A stretch of DNA of 64,000 nucleotides from Burkholderia latens. GTDB taxonomy: Bacteria; Pseudomonadota; Gammaproteobacteria; Burkholderiales; Burkholderiaceae. The translations under genes were made by a program, and so were the position numbers. Location of the stretch: positions 558,001-622,000 of the forward strand of contig NZ_CP013437.1 in assembly GCF_001718795.1 (NCBI RefSeq), written 5' to 3'. Shown here piece by piece: positions 45,851 through 54,022 of the stretch; the first letter of the stretch is position 1, and the number at the start of each line of letters is the position of its first letter. Under the pieces are notes generated by a model. It was not told the DNA's origin and searched no databases. It was given only the letters and a program-made list of their open reading frames with translations.

Positions 45851-47161
45851 TCAACCTGACTGATGACGCGTTTCGCGCGTGAAGCGCAGTGTCACGACCG
45901 TGATAAGACTGAGCACGATGAGGAACACGGCCACAGGCCAGGACGCGTGATAGTGCGACAGCAGCGCAGTCGCGAGCAGCGGCGACAGACCGCCTGCGAA
46001 AATCGAGGCCACTTCATGCCCGAGCGCGACGCCGGAGTAGCGCACTTCCGTGCTGAACAACTCGCCGACGAGCGCGGGCAAGGTGCCGATCATCGCGCCG
46101 TGACAGACGGCAGTGCCGAGCACCAGTGCGAGCCAGATGAGCGGGGTCGCGTGCGTGTCGAGCAGCCAGAAGAACGGGAAGGCCATCACCGCAAGCGAAG
46201 CGGCGCCGATCATGTACACGGGCTTGCGTCCGATGCGATCGGAGAGCTTGCCCCACAGCACCATCGCGATCATTTCGACGATCATGGCAAGCATGACGCC
46301 GGTAAGCATCGTCGAATTGGGGATGCCGACGAACTTGCCGTACACGAGCGAAAAGGCGAGGAAGATATAGGCGCCGCCATTTTCCGCGACACGCAGGCCC
46401 ATCGCCACCAGAATTTCCTTCGGATGACGCTTGATGGCTTCGAGCACCGGGATGTGCGATGTCTTGCCCGATTTCTCCGCGTTCTCGAAGTCGCGGCTCT
46501 CCGGCAGGCTGTGACGAATATAGACGCCGAGCGCAAAAATCACGATGCTCGCGAGAAATGGCAGACGCCATCCCCAGGAGATGAACTGCTCGTGCGGCAA
46601 CGCCTGCACTGCGAGAAACGCCGCGGAGGACAGCACGAAACCGCCGCCCACGCCGAGCTGACTCCACGCGGCGTAATAGCCGCGCTTCTCGGGCGGCGCG
46701 TTCTCGCTGATCATCAGTACGCCTCCGCCCCATTCGCCTCCGGACGCAATGCCTTGCAGCAGGCGAAGTGCGACGAGCGCGGCCGGGGCCCAAAGACCGA
46801 CGTGATTGTAAGTCGGCAACAAGCCGATGCCGAAGGTCGCGAAACCCATGATGAGCAGCGTCCAGACGAGCGACGCGCGCCGTCCGTAACGGTCGCCGAT
46901 ATGGCCGAACACGATGCCGCCGAGCGGCCGCGCGACAAAGCCCATCGCGAACGCAGCGAACGCGCCGAGCGTGCCGATCAGTGGATCGGCGTTGGCGGGG
47001 AAGAACAGCTTGCCAAACACGAGCGCGGCCGCTGTGCCATAGACGAAGAAGTCGTACCACTCCATCGCATTGCCCGCGACAGACGCAATGACGATACGTT
47101 TGAGGGCGCGATCCGGCGTTGCTGCGCTGGTTGCGGCGGTCGGGGTAGGAACTGTTGCCAT
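45851..47161 (-). CDS. MHS-family MFS transporter of the iac island
   Basis: This 436-residue, 12-helix symporter has SVAGNAMEWYDFFVYG in helix 1, GHIGDRYGRRA in loop 2-3 and QGIASGGEWGGG in helix 4, all marks of the metabolite:H+ symporter family. Its likely load is an aromatic acid such as indole-acetate. The start at 47161 fits the cytoplasmic tail before helix 1; an in-frame ATG at 47173 is an alternative. GTCAAAT at 47241-47247 lies upstream. A second such transporter is encoded at 50696. Confidence 0.87.
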   Translation of the reverse strand: MATVPTPTAATSAATPDRALKRIVIASVAGNAMEWYDFFVYGTAAALVFGKLFFPANADPLIGTLGAFAAFAMGFVARPLGGIVFGHIGDRYGRRASLVWTLLIMGFATFGIGLLPTYNHVGLWAPAALVALRLLQGIASGGEWGGGVLMISENAPPEKRGYYAAWSQLGVGGGFVLSSAAFLAVQALPHEQFISWGWRLPFLASIVIFALGVYIRHSLPESRDFENAEKSGKTSHIPVLEAIKRHPKEILVAMGLRVAENGGAYIFLAFSLVYGKFVGIPNSTMLTGVMLAMIVEMIAMVLWGKLSDRIGRKPVYMIGAASLAVMAFPFFWLLDTHATPLIWLALVLGTAVCHGAMIGTLPALVGELFSTEVRYSGVALGHEVASIFAGGLSPLLATALLSHYHASWPVAVFLIVLSLITVVTLRFTRETRHQSG

Positions 47162-47240
47162 GTCTGCTCGCATCGAAAGAGTAGGACTGCGGCCTTGAAG
47201 GCTTCGCATAGCAAGCAGTGTCGAGGCGAGTCAGACCGTC

Positions 47241-47247
47241 GTCAAAT
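47241..47247 (-). promoter_or_regulatory. GTCAAAT motif before the MFS gene
   Basis: GTCAAAT followed by TTGCCGAAAAGACG lies in the 127-base gap between the LysR gene and the MFS gene. It matches only the first part of the shared element seen in full at 36274 and 52154. Seven bases alone can occur by chance, so this is a weak site. Confidence 0.3.
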
Positions 47248-47288
47248 TTGCCGAAAAGACGTCGTGTTATCAGCGCAGCAAATGGACG

Positions 47289-48209
47289 TCACTCCTCGGA
47301 CTGACGAAACATCGCGGAGATGGTCTCCCGCAACCACGCGACGCCAGGGTCGTTGGCAAACTGCGTGTGCGAGTGAATCTGTATTTCGATGGGCGGCAGA
47401 GCAAAGGGTAAGGGCAGAATCCGGAACGCCTTGCCACGATTGAAGCGCAGCGCAATGCTTTTCGGGAAGATAACGGCGAGGTCCGTGTTCATCACGATCT
47501 CGGGCGCCACGACGAAATGCGGCAACCGGACTACGACATCGCGCTTCAGACTGAGTTCGTCGAGCCATTGCTCGACCATGCGATGGCCCGTAGCGTTGGT
47601 GCTCGCGTAGACGTAGCGCAAGGCGCCCAGGTCTTCGCGCGTGGGCCGCGACGTGCCTAGGGGATGATCGGCGCGCACCACGCAGACATGCTCGTCGACG
47701 AATAAGGTTTGGCTCATGCACCCCGCGTCGAGGCCCGGCACGTAGCCCAGAGCAAGATCGATCTCCCCGGCGCGCATGGCTGCGCTCACGGATTCCACCG
47801 GAAGGTTGACGACTTCGATGCGAATGCCGCGGGCCTCGCGGTCGAGCAAGGACAGAAGCGGTGGCAGAAAAAAGAACTCCGACATGTCCGACATCGAGAT
47901 GCGAAAGACGCGCCGTGCGGTCGAAGGATCGAACTTGGCAAGCTGCTGGACCGCCTCGTTGATGATCGACAAAGCCTGCGCGAGCGGCGGGTATAACCGG
48001 TGCGCTGCATCGGTCGGCACCATGCCGGTAGGCGTGCGCACGAAGAGCGGATCATCGAAGATGGTGCGCAAGCGCCGCAGCGCGTGACTGACTGCAGGCT
48101 GCGTCAACTGCAGACGGTCGCCGGCGGCAGTGAGGCTGCGCAGATCCCAGATGGCAAGGAACACGCGCAGCAGGTTCAGATCGGCGAGACCGACGTTCAG
48201 CTTCGTCAT
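47289..48209 (-). CDS. LysR regulator (NodD-like) of the iac island
   Basis: This 306-residue LysR protein opens with VGLADLNLLRVFLAIWDLRS and LTQPAVSHALRRLRTIFDD, the same branch as the regulator at 43861 but clearly diverged. It is placed inside the minus-strand run, 42 bases after the EthD-like gene, unlike the usual divergent setting. An upstream in-frame GTG at 48218 is an alternative start. Two NodD-like regulators in one island suggest separate control of the two operons. Confidence 0.89.
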   Translation of the reverse strand: MTKLNVGLADLNLLRVFLAIWDLRSLTAAGDRLQLTQPAVSHALRRLRTIFDDPLFVRTPTGMVPTDAAHRLYPPLAQALSIINEAVQQLAKFDPSTARRVFRISMSDMSEFFFLPPLLSLLDREARGIRIEVVNLPVESVSAAMRAGEIDLALGYVPGLDAGCMSQTLFVDEHVCVVRADHPLGTSRPTREDLGALRYVYASTNATGHRMVEQWLDELSLKRDVVVRLPHFVVAPEIVMNTDLAVIFPKSIALRFNRGKAFRILPLPFALPPIEIQIHSHTQFANDPGVAWLRETISAMFRQSEE

Positions 48210-48251
48210 ACGATTCACTCACGAACGAGCGCATGGTCCGCCATGCAGCGA

Positions 48252-48926
48252 TCAATGTGTGGCGAGGTTACCGTATGTGCTGCGCATTGCAAAATGAGAC
48301 GTGCCTCCTTGGTAGCGTGGCAAAGCATGGAAATCGCGGCGCATCAGGTCGCGCACTGGCGAAGCCAGCGCATCGGCGAGGGCGGACGCATCGTCGAACA
48401 CGACCTTGTTGCGCTGCATCGCATCTACACGCGCGCAAGGTAAGCCGACGGTGCACTCCATGCGTGTATAAATTTCCAGCTCGCGCAGTGCAGGTAAAGT
48501 CGACATCAGCGGCGCGTGATGTTGCAGGTAATGCGCGAGCCATGTGTCGAAGTCTTCGGCCGGGCCTTCGTACGCGACGAGATACGTACACTGCTGTCCG
48601 CGCGTTTCGCGACCCGGCGTGGTCGACACGAGGGCTCGCACCGCCATGACTTGCTGCGTGAAACGCTCACATAACGACTGTGCTTGCAGTGCGCGGTGAA
48701 TAGGGCCGTCGCGGCTCGCGGCCGCTTCGAGGCTGGCCAGTTCATCGAAATAGAGTTGCAGGACGCACGAAGGCGCATCGGTAACGGGCGCAATGCGCGG
48801 ATCGACCCGTTGGATGATCGGCTCGTGCAAGATCAGTTTGCGCAAGCCTTCGATGTCCTGCAACGGCGCAACCTCAAGCAGCGATTCTTGTCCGCTCGCA
48901 CCTATGAGAAACAGGCAGACTTGCAT
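48252..48926 (-). CDS. EthD-like double ferredoxin-fold protein
   Basis: This 224-residue protein looks like two dimeric alpha/beta barrel units of the EthD type: one near 1-100 and one with CTYLVAYEGPAEDFDTWLAHYL and HHAPLMSTLPALRELEIY near 125-165. EthD-like proteins accompany oxygenases with unclear roles. It starts two bases after the flavin reductase stop, so it belongs to the iacA unit. It may be a further pathway step or the IacB counterpart; the sequence does not decide. Confidence 0.65.
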   Translation of the reverse strand: MQVCLFLIGASGQESLLEVAPLQDIEGLRKLILHEPIIQRVDPRIAPVTDAPSCVLQLYFDELASLEAAASRDGPIHRALQAQSLCERFTQQVMAVRALVSTTPGRETRGQQCTYLVAYEGPAEDFDTWLAHYLQHHAPLMSTLPALRELEIYTRMECTVGLPCARVDAMQRNKVVFDDASALADALASPVRDLMRRDFHALPRYQGGTSHFAMRSTYGNLATH

Positions 48927-48928
48927 CG

Positions 48929-49444
48929 TCACGCCGCCTCGCAGGATGCGGCGCGCGCGAGCCGATGAAACTGCCGGCCGAAATACACCAGACCATCGCC
49001 GTCTTCGCATAGGCCGATGTGATCGACTTGCACGAAGAGCACCGAATGCGAACCGACCTTCTTACTGTCCACGATACGGCCTTCGAGACTCGCGATCGCA
49101 TCGTCGAGCACGGGAAGTTGCAGTGCGCCCGGCCGTGAGCCGCAGCGCGCGAAGCGTTCGTCCATTGAGCAACCATCCATGCCGGCGAACACGCGCGCCA
49201 GTTGCTGCGCGTGCGCGCCCAGCACGTTGATGCAGGCTCGGCCGTTATTGAGCAACACGTCGTGAACGTAGCTCGACTGATTGATGCAGACAACCATCGT
49301 CGGTGGCGTGTCGGTCACCGAACATACGGCGCTTGCCGTGATACCGCAGCGTCCGTGCGGGCCGTCGGTCGTGATGACGTTGACGGCCGCGCCGAGCGAG
49401 GCCATTGCGTTGCGAAACTGCGCGCGCGCTTCATCGTGAGTCAT
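48929..49444 (-). CDS. iacG: Flavin reductase, probable IacG
   Basis: This 171-residue protein is a HpaC/RutF-type flavin reductase: FRNAMASLGAAVNVITTDGPHG, GITASAVCSVTDTPPTMVVCIN and GLVYFGRQFHRL are family marks. It should supply reduced flavin to the oxygenase encoded 28 bases upstream at 49473. Such two-component pairs hydroxylate aromatic rings. The ATG at 49444 lies shortly after an AGGACATCAGCC site. Confidence 0.86.
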   Translation of the reverse strand: MTHDEARAQFRNAMASLGAAVNVITTDGPHGRCGITASAVCSVTDTPPTMVVCINQSSYVHDVLLNNGRACINVLGAHAQQLARVFAGMDGCSMDERFARCGSRPGALQLPVLDDAIASLEGRIVDSKKVGSHSVLFVQVDHIGLCEDGDGLVYFGRQFHRLARAASCEAA

Positions 49445-49472
49445 GGCTGATGTCCTTTCAGGGTTCGCTGGT

Positions 49473-50663
49473 TCAGGGATACGGCGTGACGGGCGGAATG
49501 CCGACGAAGATCGCGCCCGATGCGTCGTAGTTGCCTTCGCCGAGGAACGCGTGTTGCGTGACGACGATCGAATCGCGTACCAGACGTTGCATCCGGTTCT
49601 CGCGATAGATCGCGCCGATGCCCGCCATCTTGTACGCTTGCATCACAATATCGGCGCAGGTGTGAGCCGCGTGCGTCGCGGACAGACGCAGCAGGTTGGC
49701 TTCTGCGGGCAACACCGGATCGCCCGCGAGCACCGTGCGCCACGATGCTTCCGCGGACTCGAAGAAGAAAGCCCGCGCGCTGCGCAGTTGTGCTTCCGCC
49801 TGCGCGAGCCCCGAACGATAGTAGGCGCGATCGGCAAGACGCGGCGCGCCGGTCGTGGTCTTCGTTACTCCGGACATCCCCGCCAGCAGGTCGAGCGCAG
49901 CGCGCGCCAGGCCGATGTTCACTGCGGCATGCACCTGCGCCTGATAGGCGACGGCGGGATACCGATACAACGGTTCATCGATTAGCGGCGTGCCGCCGCG
50001 CACGAAAGTCCATTGCTCCTCGACGTATTTGTCTTTGAGACGCAGATCGTGGCTGCCCGTGCCCTGCATGCCGACCACGTTCCAGTTATCGACGATGTCG
50101 ACTTCGCTCGCGGGGAAGACGGCAGTGAAGGGCTTGCCGGCGTTCTTGTCGTCCGCGCCGGCGGGTGCGCCGCCGATTCCGACGCCGATCCAGTCCGCCC
50201 CCTTGCAGCCGCTCGCGAAGCGCCATTGTCCCGATACGAGGAAGCCGCCGGGCGCACGTTGGGCCTTCTGCAGCGGATACAGGCCGCCCGCGAAGACCTG
50301 ATCGGGACCGGTCGCATAGATCTGCGCCTGCGTCTCGATTGGCAGTGAGGCGAGGTACGTGTTGGCGGAGCCGAACGCCGCGACCCATGCGGTCGAACCG
50401 TCCGCGATCGCGATGCGTTCCAGGATTTCGAGGAAGCGCGCAGGCGGAAGCGCGTCGCCGCCGAAACGTTTGGGCGTGCTCGCGCGGAAGATGCCCGCGC
50501 GCTTCATCTTGCCGACCATATCGCGCGGCACGTGAGACAGGGCGTCGAACTCGTCGCGGCGGCGCTCGACTTCCTCGATCAGCGCATCGAGCGGCAGCGG
50601 TCCGGCGTACACGGGGTAGTCGTTTTGCGAATCGATGATCGATTCGCCTTGAAGGGCTTGCAT
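49473..50663 (-). CDS. iacA: Acyl-CoA-dehydrogenase-like flavin monooxygenase, probable IacA
   Basis: This 396-residue protein has the acyl-CoA dehydrogenase fold used by two-component flavin monooxygenases (PKRFGGDALPPARFLEIL, GGFLVSGQWRFASGCKGADW, NVVGMQGTGSHDLRL). IacA of this type attacks the indole ring of indole-3-acetate, with reduced flavin from IacG. It starts 32 bases after the MFS gene at 50696 and precedes iacG by 28 bases. Related oxygenases act on indole or phenols, so the substrate rests on the cluster. Confidence 0.82.
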   Translation of the reverse strand: MQALQGESIIDSQNDYPVYAGPLPLDALIEEVERRRDEFDALSHVPRDMVGKMKRAGIFRASTPKRFGGDALPPARFLEILERIAIADGSTAWVAAFGSANTYLASLPIETQAQIYATGPDQVFAGGLYPLQKAQRAPGGFLVSGQWRFASGCKGADWIGVGIGGAPAGADDKNAGKPFTAVFPASEVDIVDNWNVVGMQGTGSHDLRLKDKYVEEQWTFVRGGTPLIDEPLYRYPAVAYQAQVHAAVNIGLARAALDLLAGMSGVTKTTTGAPRLADRAYYRSGLAQAEAQLRSARAFFFESAEASWRTVLAGDPVLPAEANLLRLSATHAAHTCADIVMQAYKMAGIGAIYRENRMQRLVRDSIVVTQHAFLGEGNYDASGAIFVGIPPVTPYP

Positions 50664-50695
50664 AAAGGATACCTCTCGGTGGATGTGTGTCGATG

Positions 50696-52063
50696 TCATT
50701 CGGGCTGGCGACGAAGAGCGGCGCGCATCGCTTTGGGATACGTCTCGCGTGCGATCAACGTGGCGGCGACGGTGATGAGGCCCAGTACGCCAAGGTAGAT
50801 GGCGACGGGCACGGCGCTGTGATAGTGGGCGAGCAGTGCGGTGGCGATCATCGGCGAGAGGCCGCCGCCGAGTACGGAAGAGACTTCCCGGCCGATACCA
50901 AGTCCGGAGAAACGCAGATGCACTGGCAACATCTCGCTAATGAACGCGGGCTGCGCCCCTTCGAGAATGCCGAGCGTGATGCTGTTCGCGAGAACGAGCG
51001 CCGCAACCACCTTCCAGTATTCGCCAGAGCCGAGCAGCGCGAAATACGGCCATGCGACGAGCACGATGGCGATTGCGCCGGCGAGATACACGGGTTTGCG
51101 TCCGACCTTGTCGGTCACCCAGCCGAAGAAGAGCGACACCGGGATCATGAGCAGCATGGAAATGCACAGACCGCTCAGAACCCAGCTCGACTTGATGCCG
51201 AGAAACTGCCCATATGCGATCGAGAACGCGAAGAAGAGATAGGACGCCGCACCCTCGCCGAAGCGCAGGCCGAACACGGTGAGCACTTCGCGCGGACATT
51301 GGCGCAGCACTTCGATGACAGGCATGCGGCTCTCGTGGCGCGTCGCCTTGACTTCGGCGAACGCGGCGCTTTCTCCGACCGAGCGGCGCATCCACAAGCC
51401 GAGAAGAACCAGTGCGGCGCTTGCGAGAAACGGAAGGCGCCATCCCCAGCTCTGAAAGTCGCCCGTCGGCAGGTTCTGCACCAGAAGAAATGCACCGGTT
51501 GAAAGGACGAAGCCGAGTGCCGCGCCGCACGGACTCCATGCCGCGAGCGCCCCGCGCCTCGATTGCGGCGCGTTCTCGTGGATCAGCAAGATACTGCCGC
51601 TCCATTCTCCGCCGGCGGCCAGTCCCTGAAGAATGCGCAGCAGAACCAGCATCACGGGCGCCGCAATGCCGACCTGCTGATACGTTGGCAAGACGCCCAT
51701 CAGGACCGTGGCGGTGCCCATCGTGAGCAGGGTGAGCATCATCACGGCCTTGCGACCGTAACGGTCGCCGATATGCCCGCATAGCACGCCGCCGATGGGT
51801 CGCGCGATGAAACCTACGGTGAAGCCGCCGAATGCGGCGATGGTGCCCGTGAGCGGATCAGTGCCGACCGGAAAGAACAGCTTGCCGAAGACGAGCGCGG
51901 CAGCCGTTCCATACAGAAAGAAGTCGTACCACTCGAGGATCTGGCCGAGTACTGCAGTCGTGACCGCACGGCGCACGTTGCTTGGACGACGGGCCGCTCG
52001 GCTTTGAGCCAGCGTGCCCAGATCGGAATTCAGAGCTTCAGGGTTCATGGTGGGGGAAGACAT
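50696..52063 (-). CDS. MHS-family MFS transporter heading the iacA operon
   Basis: This 455-residue symporter has AVLGQILEWYDFFLYG in helix 1, GHIGDRYGRKAVM in loop 2-3 and QGLAAGGEWSGS in helix 4. It is a relative of the transporter at 45851, with a similar length and the same family, but too different for a recent duplication. The start is MSSPTMNPEALNS at 52063 or the next Met at 52048; neither has a strong ribosome site. The shared 42-base element lies upstream at 52154. Confidence 0.86.
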   Translation of the reverse strand: MSSPTMNPEALNSDLGTLAQSRAARRPSNVRRAVTTAVLGQILEWYDFFLYGTAAALVFGKLFFPVGTDPLTGTIAAFGGFTVGFIARPIGGVLCGHIGDRYGRKAVMMLTLLTMGTATVLMGVLPTYQQVGIAAPVMLVLLRILQGLAAGGEWSGSILLIHENAPQSRRGALAAWSPCGAALGFVLSTGAFLLVQNLPTGDFQSWGWRLPFLASAALVLLGLWMRRSVGESAAFAEVKATRHESRMPVIEVLRQCPREVLTVFGLRFGEGAASYLFFAFSIAYGQFLGIKSSWVLSGLCISMLLMIPVSLFFGWVTDKVGRKPVYLAGAIAIVLVAWPYFALLGSGEYWKVVAALVLANSITLGILEGAQPAFISEMLPVHLRFSGLGIGREVSSVLGGGLSPMIATALLAHYHSAVPVAIYLGVLGLITVAATLIARETYPKAMRAALRRQPE

Positions 52064-52153
52064 GAGGTGATGGTTCCCGCTTCCCTGATGCTCAAGAAGC
52101 GGCGCGAATGGTATCGATGCGATGTGCCCACGATATGAGCGTCGATAACCGCG

Positions 52154-52195
52154 GTCAAATTCGAGACAAAAATGCACGACATGAATCTGATGCAT
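52154..52195 (-). promoter_or_regulatory. 42-base element shared with the 36274 promoter, copy 2
   Basis: The stretch starts GTCAAATTCGAGACAAAAATG, then has ATGAAT at 52181-52186 and CAT at 52193-52195, in the same order and spacing as 36274-36315. The inverted repeat that is perfect in copy 1 is imperfect here (GAGACA-AAAA-TGCACG). It lies 91 bases upstream of the MFS start and 176 bases upstream of the divergent porin gene, so it could serve both. Confidence 0.6.
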
Positions 52196-52370
52196 GTGCT
52201 TCGTGTGTCGTACGTAATAACCCTTGCTTTGAATGACATATCGATCGCGCTTATCGCCAGTCATGCTTTTGGCTTATTTGCCGTGTGAAACGGGCGACAG
52301 CAGACTGCGTGGCGCATCGCAGTCAGTCCCGCAATGAGCCTTCATTGCGTCATTCAACAGAACCACTCGC

Positions 52371-53588
52371 ATGGAATACGCACGTATGAGACTCGCCCTG
52401 GCAACTTCTCTCGCGCTGCTCACAGTTGCAGGCACGGCGCAGGCACAAAGCGCGGTGACGCTGTACGGCATCGTCGACGATGGCTTCAACTGGACCTCGA
52501 ACTCCGGCGGTCACAATCTGTACAACCTGTCGAGCGGCGTCATGCAGGCAAGCCGTTGGGGGCTAAGGGGTAGGGAAGAGCTAGGTGGCGGGCTTGCTGC
52601 ACTGTTCGTACTCGAGAACGGCTTCGATCTCAACAACGGCTCGCTTGCGCAAAAGAATCGCGGCAGCACCCAGGGTCTGATGGTCGGTCGCCAGGCGTAC
52701 GTGGGCTTGTCCAGTGCTTTGGGCACCGTGTTGCTCGGTCGTCAATACGATTCGGCCGTCGACTATGTGGGCCCGTTCGAGTCCGGGACCCAGTGGGCGG
52801 GATATATCGGCGCGCATCCAGGCGATCTGGACAACCTCAACAACGCATATCGCGTGAACAACGCGATCAAATTCGTTAGTAAGGCATACGACGGAATAAC
52901 GTTCGGCGGCGTCTACAGCTTCGGTGGCGTGGCAGGGGCGGTTTCACGCAACCAGCTGTGGTCCCTTGGAGCGGGCTATGCGAACGGACCGCTTACGCTG
53001 GGCGTCGCTTATCTGAATGCGCGCAACCCGAACGTCGGCTTCTTCGGTGACAACGGCGCGAGCACGCCGCCCACCGCGAGCGCGAACTTCATTTCGTCGC
53101 CGGTATATAGCGGCTACGCGTCGGCGCGGACGTATCAAGTCGTCGCGGCTGGCGCGGCGTACGCATTCGGCGCGGCGACGCTGGGTGCGACATACACCAA
53201 CGTGCAGTTCAAGAACCTCGGCGATACGGTGAACTCCGGACCCAATCCGCGCGGCTACGCCGGCGATGCAATCTTCAACAACGTGGAAGTGAACATCAAG
53301 TATCAACTTACACCGGCGCTCGTGCTCGGCGCGGCGTTCGACTACACGAACGGCGGCGACGTCGATTCGGCCTCCGGCAACAACCCGGGCGCGAAGTATT
53401 ACCAGGGCGCGCTCGGCGCCGACTACTTTCTCTCGAAGCGCACTGACGTTTATGTGATCGGCGTCCACCAGAAGGCATCCGGTACCGACTCCACCGGCGC
53501 GGCGGCCGTTGCGGCAATCAACAATCTCACGCCGTCCACGAGTGATCGTCAAACCACAGTCCGCGTCGGCATCCGCCACAAGTTCTGA
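52371..53588 (+). CDS. General porin (OmpC-like trimeric type)
   Basis: This 405-residue outer-membrane porin has a signal peptide (to about residue 25, ending TAQAQS) and the Burkholderia porin opening VTLYGIVDDGF, SRWGLRGREELGGGL, the strand LSKRTDVYVIGVHQ and the C-terminal sequence TVRVGIRHKF with its terminal Phe. It should form a 16-strand channel for small solutes. It is divergent from the iacA operon transporter with 307 bases between, so it may serve as the outer-membrane entry for the same substrate. MRLALAT at 52386 is an alternative start. Confidence 0.92.
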   Translation: MEYARMRLALATSLALLTVAGTAQAQSAVTLYGIVDDGFNWTSNSGGHNLYNLSSGVMQASRWGLRGREELGGGLAALFVLENGFDLNNGSLAQKNRGSTQGLMVGRQAYVGLSSALGTVLLGRQYDSAVDYVGPFESGTQWAGYIGAHPGDLDNLNNAYRVNNAIKFVSKAYDGITFGGVYSFGGVAGAVSRNQLWSLGAGYANGPLTLGVAYLNARNPNVGFFGDNGASTPPTASANFISSPVYSGYASARTYQVVAAGAAYAFGAATLGATYTNVQFKNLGDTVNSGPNPRGYAGDAIFNNVEVNIKYQLTPALVLGAAFDYTNGGDVDSASGNNPGAKYYQGALGADYFLSKRTDVYVIGVHQKASGTDSTGAAAVAAINNLTPSTSDRQTTVRVGIRHKF

Positions 53589-54022
53589 AGGGAACCGGCA
53601 TTCGCGCCAATGCGTGACGTTCGCCGTTCGCCCAGTGAAGGAGGAGAGCCAGATGGGCGCTGAAGGCGCTGTTCCACGAACGTTTCCCGTTCCGGCTCGC
53701 TTTCCAAGCTGGCGCCACGTAGTTATCTGAGCTTAGTGTTGCAGCCCTGTTCGGCGGACCAGCCTTGGCTTTCATATCACATCTGGCACTCGGCCGACGC
53801 CACTTCGCCTCCCTTCGAAGTTTGGCTAAGGACGAGAGTCCATCATCGCGCGTAGCGGTCCTGGGTGACGTCGTAGCGGTAACGACAAGCCCTTGCCTGG
53901 AGCGGCGCGCTCCTATTCGGTCCGGAGCTATGACGTCGTGCAAGACGAGGGGTGGATGCCCGGGCGTTGAGCGGCCATATCCGATCAACGAACGGGCCGC
54001 TAGTTTGAATTGCCGCTGCTAT
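53589..54022. other. Intergenic region with a possible 25-codon ORF
   Basis: No known gene is seen. At 53653-53730 a 25-codon frame (MGAEGAVPRTFPVPARFP and then a short tail) follows the strong site AAGGAGGAG (53638-53646) with good spacing. No family is recognised. The rest of the region carries only Arg-rich shadow frames and the 3' flanks of the convergent porin and SDR genes. Confidence 0.35.
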
